The notes under the pieces were generated by a model. That model did not search any database, was not told the origin of the DNA, and saw only the letters and a list, made by a program, of their open reading frames with translations. From NCBI RefSeq assembly GCF_008369105.1, contig NZ_VINQ01000018.1, positions 1 through 64,000 on the forward strand: a DNA stretch of 64,000 nucleotides, in the 5' to 3' direction. Shown piece after piece: positions 42,872 to 52,106 of the stretch. The stretch is from Aquicoccus porphyridii (GTDB taxonomy: Bacteria; Pseudomonadota; Alphaproteobacteria; Rhodobacterales; Rhodobacteraceae). How positions within the stretch are numbered: position 1 is the first letter of the stretch; the number at the start of each line of letters is the position of its first letter. The translations under genes were made by a program, and so were the position numbers.

Positions 42872-43497
42872 TGCAGCGTCGGCATGTGGTCCAATACGGT
42901 GCAGCCGGTGTAGGCGCTGTCGCTCTGATGCTCGGGGTCGGCTGGTGGCGGGTAGACGGTCCCGGCGCACCAAAACCGGCCGGCCAAAGGCCTCTCCCCC
43001 TGTCGGCGATGGATTTCCGACTGACCGATCACGAAGGCAATGAAGTGGGCCCAGAAGCCCTGATTGGACGCCCGACCATGGTGTTTTTCGGGTTCACCTA
43101 CTGCCCGGATGTCTGCCCCACGACGTTATCGGATATCTCAGGTTGGCTTGAAGATCTCGGGGACGACGCCGCGCGGATGAACGTGGTCTTCATCACAGTC
43201 GATCCAGAGCGGGACACGGCCGAGGCCATGGCCGAATATGTCGGCTATTTTCATCCGGCCATTCGCGGCTGGACGGGACCGGAAGACCAGATTTCCCGCG
43301 CTGTAGAAGCATTTCGTGCCTCGTATGAGCGCGTTCCGACCGAAGGCGGCGACTATACAATGAACCATACGGCAAGCGTATTCCTGTTCGATGCCAAGGG
43401 TGAACTCGTCACCATGATTGACTATCACGAGCCAAGAGAATTCGCAGTGCCGAAGATCCGGCGTGCACTGACAGAAGACGTAGAGGGGGCAACATGA
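42871..43497 (+). CDS. Second SCO1/SenC family protein
   Basis: 208 residues: a twin-arginine-like or membrane N-terminus (QRRHVVQYGAAGVGAVALML) and the SCO domain with FGFTYCPDVCPTTLSDI and the distal His in YTMNHTASVFLF. The start overlaps the PCuAC stop (TGATG). Two SCO proteins in one operon may split copper delivery and thiol reduction between CuA and CuB sites. Confidence 0.88.
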   Translation: MQRRHVVQYGAAGVGAVALMLGVGWWRVDGPGAPKPAGQRPLPLSAMDFRLTDHEGNEVGPEALIGRPTMVFFGFTYCPDVCPTTLSDISGWLEDLGDDAARMNVVFITVDPERDTAEAMAEYVGYFHPAIRGWTGPEDQISRAVEAFRASYERVPTEGGDYTMNHTASVFLFDAKGELVTMIDYHEPREFAVPKIRRALTEDVEGAT

Positions 43498-44867
43498 ATA
43501 TTAGAATTGTTTTGGCGAGCGCTGTGGTCGCAGGCGCTTTTTCGGTGACCGCCATCGCCATATCTGGCGTTCTTTCCAAAGAGCCAGTGCCTCCTGCGAT
43601 TGCTGAAGCCACCCTCTGGACTCCCGATCCGCTCTCGATGCCTCAGATCGCCGACTACGATGTGACACCGCCCGCTGCATTTCACGCCGACAATGCTAGC
43701 CCAATGCGACCTCTGCCGCTCTTGCAATCCGTCTTCGCAGAAACCGCCTTGCCCGAGATTGAACCGCCTTTGATAACCTGGTCGCGTGAGATCGCGTCGG
43801 GCGAGACGCTGGATGCGGTCCTGGCGAACGCGGGTATCGCTGCGCCTGCGCGTGCCGAAATCGCGCTCGCGCTTGGTGCAGAATATGACCTGCGCCGATT
43901 GCGCCCGGGCCATGAGATCACTGTGATCTCAAAGGTGGACGGAAATCCGAGCCGCGTGGAACTGGCAGTTGACGATGGGGTGCGGATCGAAACGGTCTTT
44001 GGTCAGGAACTTGTCACACGCGTGTTGGAGCCAGACCCTGAAATGGTGACGTTCGCGGGCGAGGCAGTGATCGAAAGCTCTGTCTTCGCGGCATTGGACA
44101 AGGCGGGCATCCCTGCTCGCTTTGCGGTCGACATGGCGCAGATGCTGGGCGGCACAGTGGATTTTCGACGCGAACTTTCCGGTGGCGAGACGATGCTTCT
44201 TCTTTGGCGCGAAGCGCGCGACGGAAACGAGAGGATCGGTCAGCCCGAACTTGCCTTTGCCGCACTGAATCTTGGTGAAACGGTCTACGAGATCGTCTGG
44301 CCGGATGACGGCAGCGGCAAAGCGACGATCTATGTTGATGGAGAGGTCCTGCGTGTCTTTGCCCAACCGGTGGAAGGAGCGCGGCTGAGTTCCGTCTTTG
44401 GCCGTCGCACACACCCAGTCTATGGGAATGTGCGCATGCACACCGGCGTCGACTTTGCTGCAGCAAGCGGTACGCCGGTGAAAGCGACGGCGCCCGGACG
44501 CGTGAGCTTCATCGGACGTCGCGGTGGATATGGCCGGGTGGTGGAGATAGCGCATGGATCCGACACCCTGACACGATACGCACATCTCAGCGAGGTGCCG
44601 GACACACTCGAACAAGGGCAGCGCGTGATGGCCGGAGACATGATCGGTCGCGTCGGTGCGACCGGCACCGCGACCGGCCCCAATCTGCATTATGAGGTTC
44701 TTGTCGATGGTCGCCCGACGGATCCTCTCTCAGACGACCGACTGGCAGAGGCGGCCGAGCGGGATGCGGATGACACGGCTGCACTTGAGCGATTGGCTGA
44801 GGCACGCACGCTACTGGCCGAGAGGCTCACCAGCGAATTTATGCAAACAACAACCGAAAGGCTTTAA
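43494..44867 (+). CDS. M23/LytM peptidoglycan endopeptidase
   Basis: 457 residues with an N-terminal membrane segment, LysM-like/OapA-like middle parts (ETLDAVLANAG, LRPGHEITVISKVDG) and a C-terminal M23 domain with zinc ligands in HTGVDFAA and LHYEVLVDG plus RYAHLS. It cuts peptide cross-links in the wall. The ATG overlaps the second sco gene. An envelope enzyme in a copper operon is unusual. Confidence 0.88.
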   Translation: MNIRIVLASAVVAGAFSVTAIAISGVLSKEPVPPAIAEATLWTPDPLSMPQIADYDVTPPAAFHADNASPMRPLPLLQSVFAETALPEIEPPLITWSREIASGETLDAVLANAGIAAPARAEIALALGAEYDLRRLRPGHEITVISKVDGNPSRVELAVDDGVRIETVFGQELVTRVLEPDPEMVTFAGEAVIESSVFAALDKAGIPARFAVDMAQMLGGTVDFRRELSGGETMLLLWREARDGNERIGQPELAFAALNLGETVYEIVWPDDGSGKATIYVDGEVLRVFAQPVEGARLSSVFGRRTHPVYGNVRMHTGVDFAAASGTPVKATAPGRVSFIGRRGGYGRVVEIAHGSDTLTRYAHLSEVPDTLEQGQRVMAGDMIGRVGATGTATGPNLHYEVLVDGRPTDPLSDDRLAEAAERDADDTAALERLAEARTLLAERLTSEFMQTTTERL

Positions 44868-44870
44868 TCC

Positions 44871-45329
44871 ATGAAACGACTGGCTCTCGCCCTTGCAGTC
44901 ACGCTGGCCTTGTTCCCCGCGGCGCAAGCTGTCGCCGATGCGATCCAGATTGATGTCCGGAAGACAAACGGCTGCGGCTGTTGTCTGTCCTGGATGAAGC
45001 ACCTCGAGGAAAGCGGATTCGCGCCGACAGGCGAGGACATGTTCGGGGGATCTCTTGTGCGCTTCAAACTCGACAATGGCGTGCCTCAGCGCATGGTCTC
45101 CTGCCATACGGCTTTGGTCGACGGCTACGTGATCGAAGGACATGTACCGGCATCAGACATTCAGCGTTTGTTGGATGAGCGTCCAGATGCAGTGGGGTTG
45201 GCGGTGCCCGGAATGCCCTATGGATCGCCGGGCATGGGACCGGAAGACGATCGTGAGGCTTATGAGGTCTTCCTGATCCGCGGCGATGGATCGACCGAGA
45301 TCTTTAGCAGTTATTCGGCCGCTGACTGA
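44871..45329 (+). CDS. DUF411 periplasmic metal-binding protein
   Basis: 152 residues: signal peptide (LALAVTLALFPAAQAVA), then the DUF411 hallmark KTNGCGCCLSWMKHLEESGF, a conserved SCHTA and GHVPASDIQRLL. DUF411 proteins are widespread in copper resistance loci and probably bind copper through the CxCC motif; the exact role is not established. It starts four bases after the M23 gene. Confidence 0.87.
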   Translation: MKRLALALAVTLALFPAAQAVADAIQIDVRKTNGCGCCLSWMKHLEESGFAPTGEDMFGGSLVRFKLDNGVPQRMVSCHTALVDGYVIEGHVPASDIQRLLDERPDAVGLAVPGMPYGSPGMGPEDDREAYEVFLIRGDGSTEIFSSYSAAD

Positions 45330-46137
45330 CGTATCGGCGAGACCTCAGCGCTTGGAACCCTTCTCCCCAATTACCCTTGGCTTTCTTGGAAGCCTGGCCG
45401 CCGGATCGCTGACCGCGGTCGGGGCGATCCCCGTTCTTTTCGGGCGCATCCCATCCCGGGCTACACGCGATCTGCTACTTGGCTTCGCAGCGGGTGTCAT
45501 GCTCGCGGCCTCGTTTTTCTCGCTGATCATCCCGGCTCTCGATGCAGCCGAAGGACAGTTCGACAACGGTGCTCTCCCGGCGGCCATCGTTTGTGTTGCG
45601 ATCCTGCTTGGCATGGGCGCGGTCGCTCTGATGAACGAATGGCTGCCGCATGAGCATTTCAAGACGGGGCGGGAAGGCCCAGACGCTGCTTCGCTGCGCC
45701 GCGTCTGGCTCTTCATCATTGCGATCACGATCCACAATTTCCCCGAAGGACTCGCCGTTGGTGTCGGGTTTGGGGCTGACGGTCTGTCTGGTGGCTTGCC
45801 GCTTGCGATTGGCATCGGGCTGCAAAACGCTCCCGAGGGTCTCGCCGTAGCGGTCTCATTGCTTGGTGAGGGTTATTCCAGGCGCCGTGCGTGGGGGATT
45901 GCCGCCCTGACAGGTCTTGTCGAGCCGGTAGGCGGGCTTCTTGGGGCTGGGATCATCAGCATCTCGCAGCCGCTGTTGCCATGGGGGCTCGCCTTCGCCG
46001 CCGGGGCGATGCTCTACGTCATCAGCCACGAAATCATTCCCGAAACCCACCGTTCAGGCCATCAAAACAGGGCGACACTCGGTCTCGCAGCCGGCCTCGT
46101 GATCATGTTGTTCCTCGATGTATGGCTGGGAGGATGA
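45286..46137 (+). CDS. ZIP-family divalent metal transporter
   Basis: About 283 residues, eight membrane segments, with the two ZIP metal-site helices: IAITIHNFPEGLAVGVGFG and AIGIGLQNAPEGLAVAVSL. The second helix keeps Asn and Glu. ZIP proteins normally import Zn, Fe or Mn; the presence in an efflux and copper regulon is notable. Start is uncertain: the ATG at 45286 overlaps DUF411 by 44 bases, and a TTG at 45352 right before the first membrane segment is equally likely. Confidence 0.83.
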   Translation: MDRPRSLAVIRPLTDVSARPQRLEPFSPITLGFLGSLAAGSLTAVGAIPVLFGRIPSRATRDLLLGFAAGVMLAASFFSLIIPALDAAEGQFDNGALPAAIVCVAILLGMGAVALMNEWLPHEHFKTGREGPDAASLRRVWLFIIAITIHNFPEGLAVGVGFGADGLSGGLPLAIGIGLQNAPEGLAVAVSLLGEGYSRRRAWGIAALTGLVEPVGGLLGAGIISISQPLLPWGLAFAAGAMLYVISHEIIPETHRSGHQNRATLGLAAGLVIMLFLDVWLGG

Positions 46138-46138
46138 G

Positions 46139-46612
46139 ATGAAACTGACCCATTTCCAAGGTTTCATTGCGGCTGGAACTGCTTTTCTTGTCGATCAGGT
46201 GACAAAAGCAATTGTCGTCGCCAATGCGGCAGATTTGAGCGCCGGAATTCCGGTCTTTCCCGGTTTCAATCTCATCTACCTGCGCAACGATGGCGTGACA
46301 TTCGGATTACTTGGTGGCGCGCCATGGTGGAGCCTTACGGCGTTGGCCCTCGCTGTCTGCGGCTGGTTGACCGTCATGTTGGTGCGCACTGCCAACCCGG
46401 TTGAGGCTATCGCCTATGGTGCGATTATCGGTGGCGCGCTCGGCAACGTCCTCGACCGCATCCGGTTTCGGAGTGTGACGGACTTCCTCGATTTCTATGT
46501 CGGATCCACGCATTGGCCCGCCTTCAACATGGCGGATGTTTTCGTGGTCAGTGGCGTGGGCCTACTGCTCATAGCCCCTTGGTTGAGCGCCAAGTTGAAA
46601 ACAGGCACATGA
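46139..46612 (+). CDS. lspA: Lipoprotein signal peptidase II
   Basis: 157 residues from an ATG with GGGAGGA upstream. Four membrane segments and both catalytic aspartates: LGNVLDRIRFRSVTDFLDF and AFNMADVFVVSG. LspA cleaves lipoprotein signal peptides in the inner membrane. Extra lspA genes are known in lead, zinc and cadmium resistance operons. Overlaps lnt by 4 bases. Confidence 0.92.
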   Translation: MKLTHFQGFIAAGTAFLVDQVTKAIVVANAADLSAGIPVFPGFNLIYLRNDGVTFGLLGGAPWWSLTALALAVCGWLTVMLVRTANPVEAIAYGAIIGGALGNVLDRIRFRSVTDFLDFYVGSTHWPAFNMADVFVVSGVGLLLIAPWLSAKLKTGT

Positions 46613-48180
46613 TGGCGGGCTTGCGACCACTGACGGGTCGTGGCCGTTACATTCCCCTGCGATCAGGGATTAGCTTTGCAGCGGGCGGTTTAACGGTTTT
46701 AACCCTTCCACCATTCTCATGGCTCATCGTTGTTCCAGTCGCCTTCTCAGCACTCTTTCTCGTCCTCCGGCAGGTTTCGACAGCGCCTGCCTTCTTCATC
46801 GGCTGGGTCTTCGGAATGGGCCAGTTCGGGTTTGGAGTTTCCTGGATCGCCGAGAGCTTTTACGTCGATTCCGAACGTTTCGGTGCCCTTGCGATCCCGG
46901 CAGTCGCGGGACTGTCCGCCGGACTGGCCATTTTCCCGGCGATTGCGGCGATGTTATTTGCCACCATCATGCAGCGCCGTGCTGTCGGCGACACTACGGC
47001 AGGTCTTCTGCTTGCAACCTGCTGGGTTGCCGCAGAATGGCTGCGTGGTCATGTCCTGACAGGGTTTCCCTGGAACCTTGCCGCTTATGCCCTTGTCGAA
47101 CACGCCGCTCTGCGCCAACCCGCCGCCTGGGTAGGAAGCTATGGGCTGAGCTTTCTCACGGTCTTTATAGGGCTGTTGCCCGGTGTGTTGATTGTGGCGG
47201 CACCAAACAGACGCGTGCCTGTTCTCGTGCTCTTCGCCGTTGTGGTGATGGGCCTCTGGGGTGGCGGCGCGCTGCGTTTAGGGACGAATGTGCCTCCGAC
47301 GGACAGCGCTTTGCGCATCGTCCAAGGCAATGTGCCGCAAGTCGAGAAGTGGGCACCGGGCAGCCGCGAGCGAACGCTGGAGAAATATTTGGGCTTGTCG
47401 GCGCAACCTGGACGCTTCGACCTGTTGCTGTGGCCGGAAACGGCCTTTCCCGGTTTTCTGGACGAGGACGCCTTGGCGCGTAGGCGGCTATCCACGGTTC
47501 TGCCAGACGGCAGGATCCTTTTGACAGGCGTGCCTGACCGCGTAGAGGGCGATGGGGGAACCCGATATTTCAACACGGTTCAAGCCTATGACGGCAGCGG
47601 CGAAATTCTGACGGGATATGCAAAACATCATCTTGTTCCGTTCGGGGAATATGTGCCCCTGAGAGGCTGGCTGCCGATCGAGCGGCTGACCGAAGGTTTG
47701 GGTGATTTCACGCCAGGACCAGGGCCACGCACGCTGGCGATCCCGGGTGCGCCTCTGGTCGCGGTGGCGATCTGTTACGAAATCATTTTTCCGGGCCAGG
47801 TAGTCGATGACCTTTTTCGCCCCGACTGGATTTTCAACGCCACAAATGATGCCTGGTTCGGGACCAGCATCGGACCCGAGCAGCACCTCGCCTCCGCGCG
47901 CATGCGCGCGGTCGAAGAAGGGCTTCCTGTAGTCCGGGCGGCCAACACCGGGATTTCCGCGATCATCGACGCCAAGGGAGAGATCATCGCGCGCCTCGAG
48001 ACCGGACAAACTGGAGTCATAGATGCCAGCCTGCCGACAGCGCTTGCGCCCACACCTTACGCACGTTTCGGTGATTGGACATCGCTGGCGCTCATCTGTG
48101 CGGTCTGGGCTCTAGCCTTTACCGTCGGATTGGTCAGACGACGTTTCAATTCAGAAAAATCAAAATCGGAGGAATCGTGA
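46609..48180 (+). CDS. lnt: Apolipoprotein N-acyltransferase
   Basis: 523 residues: an N-terminal set of six or so membrane segments, then a nitrilase-type periplasmic domain with catalytic Glu (LLLWPETAFPGF), Lys (YAKHHLVPFGEYVP) and Cys (VAICYEIIFP), and one last C-terminal helix. Lnt adds the third acyl chain to lipoproteins. ATGATG at 46609 overlaps the lspA stop. A mobile lspA-lnt pair implies that lipoprotein processing is reinforced as part of this response. Confidence 0.92.
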   Translation: MMAGLRPLTGRGRYIPLRSGISFAAGGLTVLTLPPFSWLIVVPVAFSALFLVLRQVSTAPAFFIGWVFGMGQFGFGVSWIAESFYVDSERFGALAIPAVAGLSAGLAIFPAIAAMLFATIMQRRAVGDTTAGLLLATCWVAAEWLRGHVLTGFPWNLAAYALVEHAALRQPAAWVGSYGLSFLTVFIGLLPGVLIVAAPNRRVPVLVLFAVVVMGLWGGGALRLGTNVPPTDSALRIVQGNVPQVEKWAPGSRERTLEKYLGLSAQPGRFDLLLWPETAFPGFLDEDALARRRLSTVLPDGRILLTGVPDRVEGDGGTRYFNTVQAYDGSGEILTGYAKHHLVPFGEYVPLRGWLPIERLTEGLGDFTPGPGPRTLAIPGAPLVAVAICYEIIFPGQVVDDLFRPDWIFNATNDAWFGTSIGPEQHLASARMRAVEEGLPVVRAANTGISAIIDAKGEIIARLETGQTGVIDASLPTALAPTPYARFGDWTSLALICAVWALAFTVGLVRRRFNSEKSKSEES

Positions 48181-48347
48181 TGCTGGTGCTCGCAGGCTTT
48201 GTCGGAGGGGCGCTCTGGGGTGGCTATCTGGCGCAACGGCGGAAAGGGAACCGCCTGGATATACTTCAATACGCGACAAGCTTCGGTATTGCTTTCGGCC
48301 TGCTCGCTTTTTTCGCCTCGGTGATCCTCTTGCGCATCACGTCTTGA
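48180..48347 (+). CDS. Small two-helix membrane protein, function unknown
   Basis: 55 residues reading MLVLAGFVGGALWGGYLAQRR, a polar loop, then a second helix (FGIAFGLLAFFASVILL). GGAGG lies 8 bases before the ATG, which overlaps the lnt stop (TGATG). It is in frame with nothing larger and conserved features beyond two helices are not visible. Likely a membrane accessory of the operon. Confidence 0.55.
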   Translation: MLVLAGFVGGALWGGYLAQRRKGNRLDILQYATSFGIAFGLLAFFASVILLRITS

Positions 48348-48371
48348 GATTACTTTGGCACCGGCAACGAA

Positions 48372-50309
48372 TTGAAACGACTATTCAACATATTACTGTA
48401 CTTGCTCCTGGCGGTTTTTGCATTAGGACTGACCGTATCCGGTGTCGTCTACTTTCTTTTGCGCGCCTCCGTCCCCGACTATGACGAGGATTTCAGTGTT
48501 GCGGGTATCGAAGGTCCAGTCGATATTCTGCGAGATGCTGCGGCCATACCGCACATTTCTGCAGACTCCGCTCCGGACGCCTATTTCGCGCTTGGTTTCG
48601 TTCACGCTCAGGACAGGCTTGGCCAGTTATTGAGGGCAAGGCGGGCAGCGCAAGCCTTGATGCCACTTGACCGGACGATCGAAGTTGAGCCTTCGACAGC
48701 CCAAGCGCTCGACGCATATGCCGCAGGTGTCAACGCGTGGCTTGGCCTGGTGTCCGAAGGCGGGCGCGGCAGAGGCTCACCCGATCTGTTGATCGCGGAT
48801 GAGAGAATGATCGCAGCCTGGAGACCCGTCGATAGTCTCAGACTTGCCCAAGCGTTTCTGAACGATCTTCAACCCGAGAGACGGCAGAATGACCTGTCCG
48901 GCTTGTCAGATCTACCGATCCCGTCGGATCGACCTCTTTTGCCCGAGCTGTTTGTGACCTCGCCCAAGGTCAGCCTCGATGCTTGGGCGTTGCCTGGAGA
49001 CAGAACAGCTACCGGAGCACCAATTCTCGCCGCCGATATACGTGGCCCCTTATCGCTGCCTTCTGAATGGTACCTGGCGGATATTCAACTCCCGACCGGA
49101 GCCGCGATTGGGGCTACATTGCCGGGTGTGCCCTTCATTGTCGTCGGTCGCAGCGAACGCGTCGCTTGGGCGTTCCGATCTGTGTCCCAGAAAGCCGTTA
49201 AAGAGCCAGAGAATCCCACGGCCGCGCAGGCCAGCAATTTTCTGATGATGCTTGACCGTCTGGCGCGGTCCGCCGATGTGAACGATGCTATGGACGCATG
49301 CATGAACCTGTCACCAGCCGGATTGGAGATTCTTGCGATCGACCGAGAAACCCTTGCTCGCTGGCCTGACAGGGAGGTCGAAACTCCTTTATCGTTTCGA
49401 GACGCCCGTCTGGCTGCTCTTGATGAGCGGCAGCCGATATTCTCGGTCGAGGGCGCGATTACGGTGCAGCGCGACACGGTCAGCGCTGCCGCGCGGGCGC
49501 TTCTTCCTATAATGGCAAAAGAGCTTTGGTTCGTGGGTTCCACAGGTGCTCTCGAAGAGAACCGCGCAGATGAGCTTCGCGGCGATATTCTGGATCAACT
49601 TGCCCAATGGAATGGCGACATGGATCGCTTTTCACCGGAGCCGCTCGTGTTCTGGGCCTGGGCGCGCGCGTTGCAAAAGCGAATACTTCAGGATGAATTT
49701 CCATCCGCGACGAAGGTCTGGGCCAGGCCAAATCCCGATGTCCTATTTGCGGTGCTTTCAGATCGCGGAGGGAGCGCAATCTGGTGCGACATCCGCCCGT
49801 CTACCCGCATCGAGACCTGCCAGGATCAGGTTCGTGCGGCCCTGGATGATGCCATCGGCTGGCTTGTCGACCGCTACGGACCCGATCCGTCCGCCTGGGC
49901 CTGGGGCGAAGCACACGCTTTGAATATGGGGTGGGCACCAATCCGATCGAGCGGGATCATCAGCGATCTGCTGTCTCTCGAAGCCCCATCTTCCGGCGAT
50001 CCCGACACACTGATTGCAACACTGTTCACTTCTGACAATGACCGCCCGTTCGCGACCAGCGCGGGCACCAATTTTCAGGCGGTCATGTCGTTTTCGGAAG
50101 AAGCCGGATCCTATTTCATCGCGCCAGCCGGTCAGTCCGGCCACCCGCTCTCACGTTTCTATGAAAACCTTTTTCTCATGTGGATGCAGGGCAAATATCT
50201 CACGATGTCCACTGATCTGTCCTTGGCCCGGGGTGGCGCTGTGGGAACATCCCGACTTTCACCGGTATCCGTCGATACGCCGACAATACAAAATGACAGG
50301 AGCCGATGA
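48372..50309 (+). CDS. Penicillin acylase-family Ntn hydrolase
   Basis: 645 residues with an N-terminal membrane anchor. The A-chain signature GPVDILRDAAAIPHISADSAPDAYFALGFVHAQDRL is clear. The autocatalytic B-chain start corresponds to Ser in KVSLDAWALPGDRTATGAPILAAD, where typical members have SNxWxxSGxRTxxGxPxLAxDPH; the nucleophile is kept but the usual NDPH reads AADI. Such enzymes hydrolyse acyl amides such as beta-lactams or acyl-homoserine lactones; the substrate is unknown. TTG start with weak ribosome site. Confidence 0.82.
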   Translation: MKRLFNILLYLLLAVFALGLTVSGVVYFLLRASVPDYDEDFSVAGIEGPVDILRDAAAIPHISADSAPDAYFALGFVHAQDRLGQLLRARRAAQALMPLDRTIEVEPSTAQALDAYAAGVNAWLGLVSEGGRGRGSPDLLIADERMIAAWRPVDSLRLAQAFLNDLQPERRQNDLSGLSDLPIPSDRPLLPELFVTSPKVSLDAWALPGDRTATGAPILAADIRGPLSLPSEWYLADIQLPTGAAIGATLPGVPFIVVGRSERVAWAFRSVSQKAVKEPENPTAAQASNFLMMLDRLARSADVNDAMDACMNLSPAGLEILAIDRETLARWPDREVETPLSFRDARLAALDERQPIFSVEGAITVQRDTVSAAARALLPIMAKELWFVGSTGALEENRADELRGDILDQLAQWNGDMDRFSPEPLVFWAWARALQKRILQDEFPSATKVWARPNPDVLFAVLSDRGGSAIWCDIRPSTRIETCQDQVRAALDDAIGWLVDRYGPDPSAWAWGEAHALNMGWAPIRSSGIISDLLSLEAPSSGDPDTLIATLFTSDNDRPFATSAGTNFQAVMSFSEEAGSYFIAPAGQSGHPLSRFYENLFLMWMQGKYLTMSTDLSLARGGAVGTSRLSPVSVDTPTIQNDRSR

Positions 50310-51298
50310 TCACTTACTTCCTCCTTTTCGACCCGTTTGGGTATGCGATTTCGCCAGTGTCCCTTGTTTCCGTCAGCTTGGCCGCATGGGTCTACATGCG
50401 CGGCCTCGTGCGATCCGCTCGCATTCGCGGGACGGTGTCTATGTGGCGGCAAGCCCTGTTCCTCGCTGGCTTGACCTGCATTCTCGCGGCCACAAATGCG
50501 CCTCTGGCTTCGTTGGGGCATAGCCTCTTTTCGGTGCACCAAGTGGAGCACCTTCTCCTCCGCCTTGCAGGACCACTACTCTTCGCGGTCTCTCAGCCGT
50601 GGCGATTATTGCAAGCCGGTTTGAACAGACGGTGGCGTCGATACCTCGACGCTCTTGGAAAATCTTTTGCATTTCGGTTCTTGGCACATCCGGTAACCGC
50701 CACTGCCGCGCTCATCACGTCGCTCTTTATCTGGCAGATTCCAGTGCTTTACGGACTTGCTCAGCGCATCGCGGCGATCGAGGTGTTCGCCCATTTTGCG
50801 ATGGTGCTGGCAGGGATCTGGTATTTCGGCATGCTCTTCGACCCGAGAGATCCCCCTGAGGGCGCGAGGCGCGGCGCAAGGCTGATCTCCGGTTTCGCGG
50901 TGATCGTTTCAAACATTTTTCTGGGTTCCTTGACGACACTCAAAGAGGTGAGCCTCTATGCTTCCTACCAAACGGCGGGAACCGGGTTTCTCGATCCCCT
51001 GTCCGACGAAACCATGGGTGGCTACACGATCTGGGTCCCGTCCTCGATGCTGATGATCGCCGCGATCATTCTGGTCATGAACGGGTGGAACGCGGCCGAG
51101 GTGCGTCGCTGGAATTCACGATACGAGTTGGTGCGAGGGTCAAACTCCGCGGCGCTCGAGTTTCCGGAAACGGCCGAAGAATTGCGTCTGAAAGTAGCAG
51201 AGCCAAACCGCGACATGGGCCGGACGCTCGCCATAGGTGCCTTGGTCATGTTCTTCATCGTCATGACGACGGTGGTGACAATTGTCTATGCGCTTTGA
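50306..51298 (+). CDS. CtaG (Caa3-type) cytochrome oxidase assembly factor
   Basis: 330 residues with seven or more membrane segments and the histidine-bearing motif SLGHSLFSVHQVEHLLLRLAGPLL plus LAHPVTATA and EVFAHFAMVLAGIWYFGML, the Caa3_CtaG family pattern. These integral proteins are needed for copper insertion into haem-copper oxidases. ATGA overlap with the acylase; last gene of the operon. Confidence 0.82.
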   Translation: MITYFLLFDPFGYAISPVSLVSVSLAAWVYMRGLVRSARIRGTVSMWRQALFLAGLTCILAATNAPLASLGHSLFSVHQVEHLLLRLAGPLLFAVSQPWRLLQAGLNRRWRRYLDALGKSFAFRFLAHPVTATAALITSLFIWQIPVLYGLAQRIAAIEVFAHFAMVLAGIWYFGMLFDPRDPPEGARRGARLISGFAVIVSNIFLGSLTTLKEVSLYASYQTAGTGFLDPLSDETMGGYTIWVPSSMLMIAAIILVMNGWNAAEVRRWNSRYELVRGSNSAALEFPETAEELRLKVAEPNRDMGRTLAIGALVMFFIVMTTVVTIVYAL

Positions 51299-51541
51299 AC
51301 AGAGGAGCAAATCAAAGGTTGTATCCACGTCTTTTCCCGCGATCGACATTCTCGCTGCACCGTCGTCGCAGTCAGAGATTTTGGGCACACTATCTCGGGC
51401 TGGCCAAGCTCAGAGGACACGAACGATTTTCTGCACTAAGGTTGACCATCAGAACAAATGCCAACCCACCAGCCTTTGACTGCTGACGCCGCCGCCTCCT
51501 GAGTCTTGCTTTTCTGAATTTCGCGAGAACTTGATGCTGCG

Positions 51542-52012
51542 CTACTTGCCGCTTTGAGATTGCAGGAGGGCGTGTTCGAAGGCCTCCAGCGTGGTCGTGC
51601 TGACGTGATGCTCGATCCCTTCCGCATCGCGTTCCGCAGTCTCTTCGTCGATTCCCAGGCTGAGGAGAAACGCGACGACGATCCTGTGTCGTCGGCGGCA
51701 GGCCTCGGCCAACTCCCGACCGGCATCCGTGAGGAATATGGCGCGGTAAGGTTCCCGCCGCACCAGGCCAGCAGCTTTGAGCCGCGAGATGTTCTTGGTC
51801 ACGGTCGGCGGCTTCACTCCAAAACGTTCGGCGATTTCCACCGGCCTTGCCTCTCCGCGCGACTCGATCAGTTCGGCGATCAGTTCAACGTAATCTTCCG
51901 CCATTTCGCTCTCATGTGCCTGACGCACGGTCGCGAACCCCTCAGCCTGTGCTTCGGGAGCCCTGTCGACAGTTTCGAACGGTTCATGTTCCTGTGATTG
52001 CAGCTTTGTCAT
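51542..52012 (-). CDS. MntR/DtxR-family metal-dependent repressor
   Basis: 156 residues from the ATG at 52012 (an in-frame start at 52048 is inside the promoter). HTH: YVELIAELIESRGEARPVEIAERFGVKPPTVTKNISRLKAAGLV; dimerisation and metal region: RRRHRIVVAFLLSLGIDEETAERDAEGIEHHVS, with Glu and His ligands as in MntR. It would repress in the presence of Mn(II). It is divergent from the di-haem peroxidase operon. Confidence 0.88.
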   Translation of the reverse strand: MTKLQSQEHEPFETVDRAPEAQAEGFATVRQAHESEMAEDYVELIAELIESRGEARPVEIAERFGVKPPTVTKNISRLKAAGLVRREPYRAIFLTDAGRELAEACRRRHRIVVAFLLSLGIDEETAERDAEGIEHHVSTTTLEAFEHALLQSQSGK

Positions 52013-52041
52013 AGTTGGGACTTTGCAGGGAAACTGCAGGA

Positions 52042-52069
52042 TTGACAACTTGTTTGCTTAGGGTAGATA
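52042..52069 (+). promoter_or_regulatory. Promoter with candidate MntR operator
   Basis: TTGACA (52042-52047), 16 bases, TAGATA (52064-52069) makes a good sigma-70 promoter for the peroxidase operon. The segment GCTTAGGGTAGATAAATTAGC (in two pieces, 52056-52076) is roughly symmetrical with GCTTA/TTAGC ends and overlaps the -10, as expected for a repressor site. It lies between the divergent mntR-like gene and the operon. Confidence 0.5.
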
Positions 52070-52106
52070 AATTAGCCGTGTCTAACTTTTGAATTCGGAG
52101 ACTGCG

